This document shows, piece after piece, positions 50,731-61,001 of a stretch of DNA of 64,000 bases. The stretch spans positions 62,001 to 126,000 of the forward strand of contig NZ_LMRG01000031.1 in assembly GCF_001425605.1 (NCBI RefSeq), written 5' to 3'. The notes under the pieces were generated by a model. The model made no database searches. It was not told the origin of the DNA and saw only the letters and a program-made list of their open reading frames with translations. Every line of letters begins with the position of its first letter. Position 1 is the stretch's first letter. A program made the position numbers and the translations under genes. The DNA comes from Rhizobium sp. Leaf453 (lineage in GTDB: Bacteria > Pseudomonadota > Alphaproteobacteria > Rhizobiales > Rhizobiaceae).

Positions 50731-52336
50731 GCGCGCCTCCCGGCAGGCTGCGCGCCGGCTTTTGCGGCAGGGTCAGACCGATCGGCGCTTCGTGGAACAG
50801 CGCTGCATCCATGATCTTCAGGTCGTCCGAAACGATCAGCGGGAATTCCGACTGGTCGAGAATATGCGTCTGCAGATCGACGCCCGGCGCGATCTCCGTC
50901 AGAACGATGCCGGCGGGCGTCAGCTTCATGACGCAGCGCTCGGTGACATAGGTGATGTCCTGTCCCTGCTCGACAGCGCGGCGGCCGGAGAAGGTGACAT
51001 GCTCGACCTCGTTGACCAGCTTCTTAAGCTTGCCTTCCTTCTCGATCACCAGCTTACTGTCGGCCATCAAGAGTCTGGCACCGGCATTGAACATGCCCGA
51101 GAAGACGATCTTCTTTGCCCGTGCGGTGATGTCGACAAAGCCGCCCGCCCCTGCTGTCACATGTGGTCGGAAAGAGAGTTTCGAGACGTTGACCGAGCCG
51201 GATTTATCGATCTCGAGGAAGGACAAGAGCGAGGCATCGAAACCCGCACCCTGGAAATAGGTGAACTGATAGGGCGACGGCATGAAGGCGTCTGCATTCG
51301 AGGCGCAACCGAAGGCGAAATCGAGCAGCGGCACGCCGCCGACAGCCCCCTGCTCGATGACCCAGGTCACCGAACCATGCAGTCCTTCTTCCAGCAGGAT
51401 GCGCGGCACATTGGCCGAGATGCCGAAGCCGAGATTGACGCAAGAGCCACCCTCAAGCTCCTGCGCGACGCGGCGAGCGATGACCTTCTGGATGTTGAAT
51501 TCCGGCACGCGGAAGCTGTCGAGCGGCCGGAAGATTTCGCCTGATATGGCCGGATCGTAATCCGTCAGCGTCGTCTGCTTCTGGTCGGGATCGACGATGA
51601 CGTAATCGACCAGCATGCCGGGCACGCGCACATCATGGGGTTTGAGCGAACCGGACTTGGTGATGCGCTTGACCTGCGCGATGACGATGCCACCATTGTT
51701 GCGGGCAGCGAGCGCCTGATCGAGACCGCCGAGATAGGCGCCCTCGTGCTCATAGGTGAGGTTGCCACGCTCATCGGCCGTCGTTGCCCGGATGATCGCC
51801 ACCTGCGGCACGATCGCCTTGAAATAAAGCCAGTCCTCGCCTTCGAACTCCATTTTCTTGACGACCGGCTCGGCGGCAGCCGCCGCATTCATGGCGCAGC
51901 CTTGGCGGGACGGATCGACGAATGTATCGAGACCGATCTTGGTCAACACACCCGGCCGCTTGGCTGCGGCTTCGCGATGCATGTCGAACAGCACACCGGA
52001 CGGGATGTTGTAGGCGGCGACCTCGTTGCTGCCGATCATCTGCCAGATCAACGGCGGCTCGGACGTGGACGGACCGGAGGGATAGGAACCGCCGATGATC
52101 TTCTTCAGGAGGCCTTTTTTCGCAATGTAATCGACACCCTTGATGCCGCTCATGTCACCGGCGGCGATCGGATGCAGGGTCGTCAGGTGACGCGGATGGC
52201 CAACGGCATCGAACCGCTCGCCGATCGCCTTCAGCATCAGGTCCGGGCAGCCGAGACCGCTCGACGACGACACGGATACGGTCGCTCCATCCGGGATCAG
52301 GGCGGCGGCTTCGGCCGGGGTGATATGCTTGCTCAT
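50723..52336 (-). CDS. Acetate/acyl CoA-transferase, family I fused (YdiF/Pct-like)
   Basis: A 537-residue protein in which both CoA-transferase halves are fused, as in propionate CoA-transferase. The residue that forms the glutamyl-CoA intermediate, Glu328 in WVIEQGAVGG, is present. It moves CoA from acyl-CoA to a carboxylic acid. ATG 52334-52336 (MSKHITPAEAAALI) is the natural start; upstream in-frame sequence overlaps the Gfo/Idh gene. Operon partners are a sugar-type dehydrogenase and an enoyl-CoA hydratase, an uncommon mix. Confidence 0.9.
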   Translation of the reverse strand: MSKHITPAEAAALIPDGATVSVSSSSGLGCPDLMLKAIGERFDAVGHPRHLTTLHPIAAGDMSGIKGVDYIAKKGLLKKIIGGSYPSGPSTSEPPLIWQMIGSNEVAAYNIPSGVLFDMHREAAAKRPGVLTKIGLDTFVDPSRQGCAMNAAAAAEPVVKKMEFEGEDWLYFKAIVPQVAIIRATTADERGNLTYEHEGAYLGGLDQALAARNNGGIVIAQVKRITKSGSLKPHDVRVPGMLVDYVIVDPDQKQTTLTDYDPAISGEIFRPLDSFRVPEFNIQKVIARRVAQELEGGSCVNLGFGISANVPRILLEEGLHGSVTWVIEQGAVGGVPLLDFAFGCASNADAFMPSPYQFTYFQGAGFDASLLSFLEIDKSGSVNVSKLSFRPHVTAGAGGFVDITARAKKIVFSGMFNAGARLLMADSKLVIEKEGKLKKLVNEVEHVTFSGRRAVEQGQDITYVTERCVMKLTPAGIVLTEIAPGVDLQTHILDQSEFPLIVSDDLKIMDAALFHEAPIGLTLPQKPARSLPGGAHV

Positions 52337-52346
52337 GGAAATGCTC

Positions 52347-54394
<2,048 letters not shown>

Positions 54395-54440
54395 ATCTTC
54401 CTCCCAACGAGGTCTTGTCGCCCCGCAATTGCCCTTAGAT

Positions 54441-54458
54441 AATTGGAACGTTCCAATT
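54441..54458. promoter_or_regulatory. LacI-family operator, perfect 18-base palindrome
   Basis: AATTGGAACGTTCCAATT is fully self-complementary with the central CG expected for LacI-family proteins, located 47 bases upstream of the regulator gene. Likely operator for the LacI protein at 53345-54394. Confidence 0.7.
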
Positions 54459-54673
54459 TTGTCAAGCGTATTTCTTCGAAAATGATTTGCCTTGAGGGGA
54501 AGAGGCATCAAGCTGAATTTGGAAATTGGCATTTCCTCATCTATGCAACTGAATAAAATAAATAATATCATTATTCTTTCTAGATAATTGCTCCACTTTA
54601 GCCTTCACTTCATCCGATTACACGATCCTCTTGACGCGCCGCAGCATCACTCAGTCAGCAAATTATCCCTTGA

Positions 54674-54693
54674 AATTTGGAACGATCTAAATT
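54674..54693. promoter_or_regulatory. Second LacI-type operator before DUF993
   Basis: An imperfect 20-base palindrome with core TGGAACGATCTA (arms AATTT/AAATT), sharing TGGAACG with the perfect site at 54441 and lying 32 bases before the DUF993 start, where it could block transcription. Confidence 0.55.
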
Positions 54694-54725
54694 ATTCGGC
54701 TTGCAATATCCAAGGAGGAGCCTGC

Positions 54726-55889
54726 ATGTCCGCCACCCTGTCGCTGCCGCTCGCCGACGGCATGCTTGAGACGTATCGCCTGTCGGGAGAACCGATCGCG
54801 CGGCCGGCATCCGTGCCGGTCTTCAACCGCATCGCCTATGCGGCCGCCCATGTTGTCTCCGATCCGCTGCGCGATCTCGAGCCCTGGGGCCGCCCCGCGA
54901 TCGACTGGGACACGACCATGGCCTTCCGCCACCATCTCTGGGCACTGGGCTTCAAGATTGCCGAGGCGATGGACACATCGCAGCGCGGCATGGGGCTGGA
55001 TTGGGCCGGGGCGCAGGAACTGATCCGGCGCTCGCTGGCGGACGCGCGCAGCGTTGACGGCGCCGATCTCGCCTGTGGCGCCGGGACCGATCACCTAGCG
55101 CCCGCCGACACCCGCTCGCTCGACGACGTCATCCGCGCCTACGAAACTCAGATCGGTTTCGTCGAGAAGGAAGGTGGCCGCTCGATCATGATGGCAAGCC
55201 GGGCGCTCGCCCGCATCGCGACATCGGCGGACGATTACCGCAAGGTCTATGGCCGCATCCTGTCCCAGACGAAGGACAAGGTCGTTCTTCACTGGCTAGG
55301 CGACATGTTCGATCCGCAATTGAGGAGCTATTGGGGGTCGGAGACATTCGAGACCGCGCTCGACACCGTCCTGTCGATCATTGAGGAAAACAAGGACAAG
55401 GTCGAGGGCATCAAGATTTCGCTGCTCGACAACACCTATGAAGTGGCCCTGCGCAACCGCCTGCCGGATGGCGTTCTCTGCTTCACCGGCGACGATTTCA
55501 ACTATGCCGAACTGATCGAGGGCGACGGGCAGAAATACAGCCACGCTTTGCTCGGCATCTTCGACGCCGTCGCGCCGTCCGCCTCTAAGGCGCTGGCCTC
55601 ACTGGCATCCGGCGATGTCGAAACCTTCCGCGCAGTGATCGAGCCGACTGTGCCTTTGTCCCGTAAGATCTTCGAGGCGCCGACCCAGTATTACAAGGCG
55701 GGCGTCGTGTTCCTCGCTTGGCTGAACGGGCATCAAAAGCATTTCACCATGCCGGCTGGCATGCAGTCGGCCCGCGGCGTGTTGCATTACGCCGACATCT
55801 TCCGCCTCGCCGACAAGGCGAATGTGCTCGACAAGCCGGATCTGGCGGTGGAGCGGATGAAGGCGTTTCTGGTGATGCAGGGGGCTTGA
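54726..55889 (+). CDS. DUF993 family protein (DHDPS-like TIM barrel)
   Basis: A 387-residue protein that matches DUF993, a family related to dihydrodipicolinate synthase/N-acetylneuraminate lyase aldolases. Conserved-looking stretches are DWDTTMAFRHHLWALGFKIAEAMDTSQRGMGLDW near residues 59-92 and EGIKISLLDNTYEVALRNRLP near 227-247, whose Lys could be the Schiff-base residue. ATG 54726 has AAGGAGGAG upstream. Divergent from the LacI/Gfo-Idh operon and preceded by an operator-like site, so it is probably co-regulated, perhaps as a sugar-acid aldolase or dehydratase. Confidence 0.85.
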   Translation: MSATLSLPLADGMLETYRLSGEPIARPASVPVFNRIAYAAAHVVSDPLRDLEPWGRPAIDWDTTMAFRHHLWALGFKIAEAMDTSQRGMGLDWAGAQELIRRSLADARSVDGADLACGAGTDHLAPADTRSLDDVIRAYETQIGFVEKEGGRSIMMASRALARIATSADDYRKVYGRILSQTKDKVVLHWLGDMFDPQLRSYWGSETFETALDTVLSIIEENKDKVEGIKISLLDNTYEVALRNRLPDGVLCFTGDDFNYAELIEGDGQKYSHALLGIFDAVAPSASKALASLASGDVETFRAVIEPTVPLSRKIFEAPTQYYKAGVVFLAWLNGHQKHFTMPAGMQSARGVLHYADIFRLADKANVLDKPDLAVERMKAFLVMQGA

Positions 55890-55949
55890 ACAAACAAGCC
55901 CAACCCGTCGCGAATCCGGCGAAGCAAGGAAAGCCTTCGGCTGAAACTC

Positions 55950-55975
55950 GAAACCCGGCATCACTGCCGGGTTTC
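55950..55975. terminator. Hairpin terminator between convergent DUF993 and RTX genes
   Basis: Perfect eleven-base arms GAAACCCGGCA (55950-55960) and TGCCGGGTTTC (55965-55975) with a four-base loop, 61 bases after the DUF993 stop and 54 bases from the RTX gene's stop. T-run is short, but symmetry suits both directions. Confidence 0.65.
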
Positions 55976-56028
55976 CTTGCGAACCGTAAAACCACCCTCG
56001 GACCTATCTCCGCAGGAGGCCCCCGCCA

Positions 56029-57567
56029 TCAGATGATATAGAAATCCGCCGCGGTCAGGGCCAATCCCTTGGCAAGCTGCGCGAACTGAACAGAGCCGCC
56101 GCTGGCGTTGCCGTTCGAATCGTAGAACAGTTTGCCGGTATCCGTTTCGTAGATGATCCGGTCACTCGTATCCGCTGCAGTCCCGGCGGCATTCGCGCTG
56201 AATTGAGCAGACGTCAGCACACCTGTGCCGGTGAGCTTCGTGAAGATGGCATTTTCCAGCTTGATCGTGTCCGAGACAACACTGAAGTCGGAAATCGTAT
56301 CGACATTGGTGGTGGCGCTGAGCGCCGCATTGAAAACGAAGATGTCGTTGCCGGCGCCACCGCTCAGCGCGTCCTTGCCCGTGCCGCCGGACAGGACGTC
56401 ATTGCCGTCGCCGCCGGACAAGGTATCGTTTCCAGAAACGCCGGTCAGCGTGTCGTTGCCATATCCGCCCGTCAGCTTGTTGGCCTTCTCGTTGCCCGTC
56501 AGAGCATCGTTGTATTTGGTGCCGATCACATATTCGAAATTCGATATCGTGTCCCGGTATCCAAATGTGTCGTAGCCATAACCCTTCGTGAGATTGACCT
56601 TCGCACCACGATCGCCGGTCTCCCAGGAATAGCCCAGCGTATCGGCGCCGCCACGTCCGTCGAGAATGTCGTCTCCATTGGCGCCCGTGATGGTTTCGTT
56701 GTACTTCGACCCGAAAATATCATCCGAATAGCGCGACCCCACAACGATCTCGATGCTGGTCAGCGTATCCGTGCCGTAATAGCTTTCCGCCAGCCCCTTG
56801 CCGTCTCCGTTGGCGGCCAGATCGACTTCGATATTGTCACTGAACGAGCGATCGTAGAAGACGGCGTCGTGCTTGCCGGCCCCACCGGTGAAGATGTTGC
56901 TGCCGTGGCCGCCGGCAAATCCCTGGAAGACATCAGTGGCCTTCGCCTTGAAGGTGTCATTCCCCTCCGTTCCGATGATGATTTCGAAACCGGAGATGGT
57001 GTCGGTGAAGCCGAACGTATCAATGACCTTGCCGGTGCTCAGGTCCACCTTGATAGGCGCGCCGCCCGCCTCGTCGGAGTAATCCAGGATGTCGAATTCA
57101 TTCGGCGTTGCCGAACTGGTCCCGCCACCATGGAGAGTGTCGGCCTGCGAATTTCCGGTGATCGTATCGGCACCCAGACCACCGTAAACAATATCCTTTC
57201 CGGTGCCGCCAACGAAGACATCATCCGCTTCACCGCCGTTGAAGCGGAACGTGATCGGTCTGAACATAGTCTCGAGATACGGAAGATAATCAATGGAATC
57301 CATGAACTCCACGACCGATAGATCGAGGCCGGATACTTTGTACCGGATGCTGCCATCAAGATCAAAAATCGTAAATCCCGTAACCCGGCCGCTTTCCGGA
57401 CGATCTCCATCGTAGACGAAGTTCTTTCCGGTCACCTGAAATTTTGTGACACCATAATAATCCACGATATTGTAGGACGTGGAAATTCCCTTCTTGTAGT
57501 AGCCATCATAAGCGTCACTGACTTCCTTAAGGCTGTAAGAGCCAGAATAAATATCGATCGTAGCCAT
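56029..57567 (-). CDS. RTX calcium-binding repeat protein, secreted
   Basis: A 512-residue acidic protein, rich in Gly and Asp. Residues 1-115 form a domain I do not recognise (contains GKNFVYDGD and DLDGSIRYKVSGLDL). From about 115 it has GGxGxDxxx-type repeats in several blocks, ending with GGYGNDTLTGVSGNDTL and further copies. The C-terminus (DTIKLENAIF, then YETDTGKLFYDSNG, then LTAADFYII) is the type-I-secretion targeting end seen in serralysin-like proteins. No cleavable signal. Expected to be exported by a type I system, none of which is encoded here; function at the surface or in matrix is unknown. Confidence 0.88.
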   Translation of the reverse strand: MATIDIYSGSYSLKEVSDAYDGYYKKGISTSYNIVDYYGVTKFQVTGKNFVYDGDRPESGRVTGFTIFDLDGSIRYKVSGLDLSVVEFMDSIDYLPYLETMFRPITFRFNGGEADDVFVGGTGKDIVYGGLGADTITGNSQADTLHGGGTSSATPNEFDILDYSDEAGGAPIKVDLSTGKVIDTFGFTDTISGFEIIIGTEGNDTFKAKATDVFQGFAGGHGSNIFTGGAGKHDAVFYDRSFSDNIEVDLAANGDGKGLAESYYGTDTLTSIEIVVGSRYSDDIFGSKYNETITGANGDDILDGRGGADTLGYSWETGDRGAKVNLTKGYGYDTFGYRDTISNFEYVIGTKYNDALTGNEKANKLTGGYGNDTLTGVSGNDTLSGGDGNDVLSGGTGKDALSGGAGNDIFVFNAALSATTNVDTISDFSVVSDTIKLENAIFTKLTGTGVLTSAQFSANAAGTAADTSDRIIYETDTGKLFYDSNGNASGGSVQFAQLAKGLALTAADFYII

Positions 57568-57796
57568 ACTTTTCCCCGTGACTTGAAAATATCATAAAAT
57601 TTGCGTCTGCGGTTGGGTTCGAACAAGCGCGTGAATAACACGAATAACGTGTAACACCGCGCGTTTATTCTAAGCAATATCGCCGTGGGAGCTATTCGGG
57701 AGAAAGGTTACTTCCGAGTCAAATTCGATTGAAGCCGGTGTCTATGTGCGCCCCCGGAGTTCGACGGATTGCCGGACCATGTCGGCTTCGTCTCGC

Positions 57797-58645
57797 CTAC
57801 CAGATGAATTTCGGCATGATGAAATCGGGCATGGCCGCGTGTTCGACAAACAAGACTCGACGTTCCTCTTCGCTGGCCTTCGCGAGAATGCCTGTGGTCA
57901 CAAGCGCGGACTTCAGCCCTGCCCCGGCGGCCCCGGCAATATCATGCTCGATGCTGTCACCGATACAGCAGATCCTGTCCGGCGCGATGCCGACCAGGAA
58001 ATCGAGCGCGGTCACATACATGTCTGCAAAGGGCTTGCCGATCCAGCGTACCGTTCCGCCCAGCTCCGCGTAAAGCTCTGCAATCCGCCCGGCACCAAAA
58101 GCGGTTCCGGCCTTCGTCAGCATGATCTTGTCAGGGTTGGTGCAGAGGCACGGAACGCCGCGTTTTGCCGCAGGCGCCAACAGGGCTTCGTAGTGGGACA
58201 GCGGATAGACATCCCCTTCACTCGCCGCCAGCAGGATGAAATCTGCGTCATCCCCTCGTTCCGTGCGCACCATATCCAACCCGTCGAGCGGCGACGTGTC
58301 ATTGTCACGGCTGATCAGCAGGCATTTTCTGGGAGCACCGACATCGGCATTCGTGCTTTCGGCATCGAGTATCCGCCAGGCAACCTCGCCCGACGTTAAA
58401 AACCAGTCCCAGCTTTGCGGATCGAATCCGAGGGCCGCGAGACGCCGATCGTTTTCCGCCGACCGCTTGCCGGAATTCGAGAGGATGATGATCGCCTTTC
58501 CGGCCGCCTTCAGCCGAGACAGCGTTTCGGCAGCCCCCGGATAGGGACCACGGCCATCCCGCAGGACACCGAACTGGTCAATCAGGAAGGCATCGAAGCG
58601 ATCGACGAGATCACCCATGCCGGACACGGTCAGCGGAACACTCAT
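57797..58645 (-). CDS. HAD-superfamily class IIA hydrolase (TIGR01459-like)
   Basis: A 282-residue phosphatase-like protein. Motif I is AFLIDQFGVLRDG with nucleophile Asp23; motif II is IILSNSGKR; the C-terminal acidic motif is CIGDSIEHDIAGA. The large IIA cap lies between. The DQFG form (second acid missing) is usual in this subfamily. Its ATG overlaps the kinase stop (ATGA), so it probably removes phosphate from a pathway intermediate or a toxic by-product. Confidence 0.88.
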   Translation of the reverse strand: MSVPLTVSGMGDLVDRFDAFLIDQFGVLRDGRGPYPGAAETLSRLKAAGKAIIILSNSGKRSAENDRRLAALGFDPQSWDWFLTSGEVAWRILDAESTNADVGAPRKCLLISRDNDTSPLDGLDMVRTERGDDADFILLAASEGDVYPLSHYEALLAPAAKRGVPCLCTNPDKIMLTKAGTAFGAGRIAELYAELGGTVRWIGKPFADMYVTALDFLVGIAPDRICCIGDSIEHDIAGAAGAGLKSALVTTGILAKASEEERRVLFVEHAAMPDFIMPKFIW

Positions 58646-59931
58646 AACATACCCGCCGATTTCGCGCCGGAGAGCGCCAGCCGCGCCGTGCCCGCCGCCG
58701 CCTCTTCCGAGATCACCGGCAAAAACGGCACCGGCATCGATCGATTGCGGATTGCCGTCCAGGCAGCATTCTTCGCCCCACCGCCGACCGTCCGCACCGA
58801 TCGCAGCGCCGGACTGCCGAGCGAGACGAGGCGCTGATAGGCAAGCGTCTCGACCCCGGCGATCCCCTCAAAGATCGCCTTCAGGAAATCGGCGTCGTTC
58901 TCTGGGCGCGGTGTCATGCGCGGCTTGAGATACGGGTCGTTGATCGGAAACCGTTCGCCATCCTTGAGCAGGGGGTAATAGTCGAGGCCCGTCGGCGTCA
59001 TCGGATCGATGCCGACAGACATGGCTGCGATGGCTTCATTGTCGAAATGGGCCGAAAGCACGCCACCCCCGGTATTCGACGCTCCACCAGCGAGCCACAT
59101 GTCGCCGATGCGGTGGCTGTAGAGACCATATTCCGGCGCAAACAGCGGCCGGTCGGACAGCATCTTCACGGTCAGCGTCGTGCCGAGCGCAGAGACCGCA
59201 TCACCCGGTTGATCCGCGCCGGTCGCCAGGAAGGAGGCACAGCCATCCGTCGTGCCGGTGACGATGACCACGTCGTCGGGCAGGCCGAAGGCATCTGCCG
59301 CTTCCGATGAAATTCCGGCAATCGGTGTGCCGGCGGGAAGCACGTCGGGCAACAGATCACGGCGCGCTCCGGTCAGGTCGATCCATTCAGGCCATTGACG
59401 CGCCTTCGGATCGTAGCCCGTTTTCAAAGCGTTGTTTTCATCAGAAACGTCGTAAAGCCCGGTGACATGGCCGGCCAGCCAATCAGCCTGATGGATGATG
59501 CGAAAGACGCCGGGGATCGACTGGAATGTCAGCACCTTTGCCAGCCCAGAGGTCGCGCCATGGGCAGCGCTTTCCTTCGGCGCATGCGCTGCGATCCGCG
59601 CAAGGATGTCGGCATCACCGACCGGGTTGTTGTACATCATCGGAACGGCCAGCGGCTCACCGGCAGCGCTCACCGGCAGCATCGTGCCCGAAGTGCCGTC
59701 GATGGCAATTGCCCGGACCCGCCTCCGGTCGATGGCGTCGAGCACCTGCCCCAACGCAACCTGCAACGCTTTCCACCAGGCGATGGGGTCGCGGTGATCG
59801 GCGGAAAAGTCCATCATCTTCGCCGCGCCGGATGCAACGATGGTAAACTCGCCATCCATCGCCACGGCTCGGGCGCCCGAAGTGCCGATATCGATACCGA
59901 TCACCAGAGGTGCGCCGGAAGCGGCGGTCAT
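58642..59931 (-). CDS. FGGY-family carbohydrate kinase (SePSK/D-ribulokinase-like)
   Basis: A 429-residue sugar kinase, short for the FGGY family. ATP-site segments GIDIGTSGARAV, AIDGTSGT, GTTDGCASFLATGA and GGGAKNAAW are present. The length and TGLDYYPLLKDGERFPI resemble the small cyanobacterial/plant ketose kinase group (SePSK), for which D-ribulose has been reported as substrate. It overlaps the aldolase stop upstream and HAD start downstream as ATGA. Substrate here is likely a ketose or polyol. Confidence 0.88.
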   Translation of the reverse strand: MTAASGAPLVIGIDIGTSGARAVAMDGEFTIVASGAAKMMDFSADHRDPIAWWKALQVALGQVLDAIDRRRVRAIAIDGTSGTMLPVSAAGEPLAVPMMYNNPVGDADILARIAAHAPKESAAHGATSGLAKVLTFQSIPGVFRIIHQADWLAGHVTGLYDVSDENNALKTGYDPKARQWPEWIDLTGARRDLLPDVLPAGTPIAGISSEAADAFGLPDDVVIVTGTTDGCASFLATGADQPGDAVSALGTTLTVKMLSDRPLFAPEYGLYSHRIGDMWLAGGASNTGGGVLSAHFDNEAIAAMSVGIDPMTPTGLDYYPLLKDGERFPINDPYLKPRMTPRPENDADFLKAIFEGIAGVETLAYQRLVSLGSPALRSVRTVGGGAKNAAWTAIRNRSMPVPFLPVISEEAAAGTARLALSGAKSAGML

Positions 59932-60983
59932 TGCAGCGCCTTCCCTGCCCGGTTCAGTTCCTGACGGTATTTCTCCGCGTCCCAGCCCAGAAGCTCGGCG
60001 TTTTCGGCATCGGTGAGGTAACGCAGGCGCGCATTTCCATCAACACGGCCAAGCACGTCGGAGAGGCAACGGGCCATGGCCAGCGCACCGGCCGTGATCT
60101 CGCGCGAGACCAGAACGCCCTTGCCCGGAAACAGCAGCGCGGGCGGCAACGTCAGTCCCTCGGCACGATGCTGCTCCTCGATCGACAGGGCGGTATCGCC
60201 GGGATTGGCAACGTATGAACCGCGGCCGAGAAAGATCACATGGTCCGGATAGAGACTGCCGCCGGCGGCAATCCGGCAACTTGCCAGATCGGCCGCCGCA
60301 TCATGAATGAAGGGATCCTCCGGCAGGGCGAAGCCACTGTTGACCGCCAGCCGTGACAGAGCGGCCAGGTCCGCCTGCGGTGCTGCCCGGCGCGGCAGGG
60401 CCAGCCGTTTCGAAATCTCTGCCAGCAATGAATCCGCTTCCGCGACCGTCTCCCCCGCCACGGCCAGACCGTGATTGCCGAGGATGAGAACCCTTGTATC
60501 CGATTGAAGCCGGGCAGCGATCGCCTTTGCCAACGGCAGCCCGGGACGGGCATAGGGCACGAAGACATGCGGGATACCGGAGAGCCTCGCGGCAGCGACA
60601 GCCTCGCCGTTGACCTGCACCGCCGTCGCAATCGTCTCCACGCAATGGACATGGATGACGATCTTCTGCGGCATCAGCGCATGCACCGTCGTCTCGATGG
60701 ACGGACGGAGGCCCGACGGATTGCGGTCAGTGATAACAAATTCCTGCGCCTTTTCCGTCGCCGGATCGTCACGTTCCAGAGCATCGAGGAGCGCGTCCAG
60801 CGCCACCGGTACCATGACATCGCGCTCACGCGCCTGCATCAGCCAGAGACCGGACGCCTTGATCCAGAGCGTGCCGCCTTCCTTGATCGAGGTATTGCCG
60901 CCCGCGGCCTGCACCAGCGCGGGATCGGCACCCACCCGTGCCGACAGATCCAGCAGCGCTTCGAATTCAGAACTTCTCACCAT
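59928..60983 (-). CDS. Class II aldolase/adducin family protein, long form
   Basis: A 351-residue protein. The aldolase core spans about residues 1-200: AGGNTSIKEGG, then candidate catalytic Glu97 (PSIETTVHALM), zinc ligands His111 and His113 (IHVHCVET) and His171 (GNHGLAV). About 150 further residues form a C-terminal extension that ordinary fuculose-phosphate aldolases lack. Follows the GlpD-like gene by 18 bases. Probably cleaves or epimerises a phosphorylated sugar made by the kinase. Confidence 0.87.
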   Translation of the reverse strand: MVRSSEFEALLDLSARVGADPALVQAAGGNTSIKEGGTLWIKASGLWLMQARERDVMVPVALDALLDALERDDPATEKAQEFVITDRNPSGLRPSIETTVHALMPQKIVIHVHCVETIATAVQVNGEAVAAARLSGIPHVFVPYARPGLPLAKAIAARLQSDTRVLILGNHGLAVAGETVAEADSLLAEISKRLALPRRAAPQADLAALSRLAVNSGFALPEDPFIHDAAADLASCRIAAGGSLYPDHVIFLGRGSYVANPGDTALSIEEQHRAEGLTLPPALLFPGKGVLVSREITAGALAMARCLSDVLGRVDGNARLRYLTDAENAELLGWDAEKYRQELNRAGKALQ

Positions 60984-61001
60984 CGTCTCCGATATGTTTT
61001 C

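Larger units (their letters stand above)
54395..54725. other. Divergent regulatory region, LacI / DUF993
   Basis: A 331-base AT-rich gap holding two palindromic LacI-type operators and, next to the DUF993 start, a strong AAGGAGGAG ribosome site. No other gene is supported. Confidence 0.6.
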
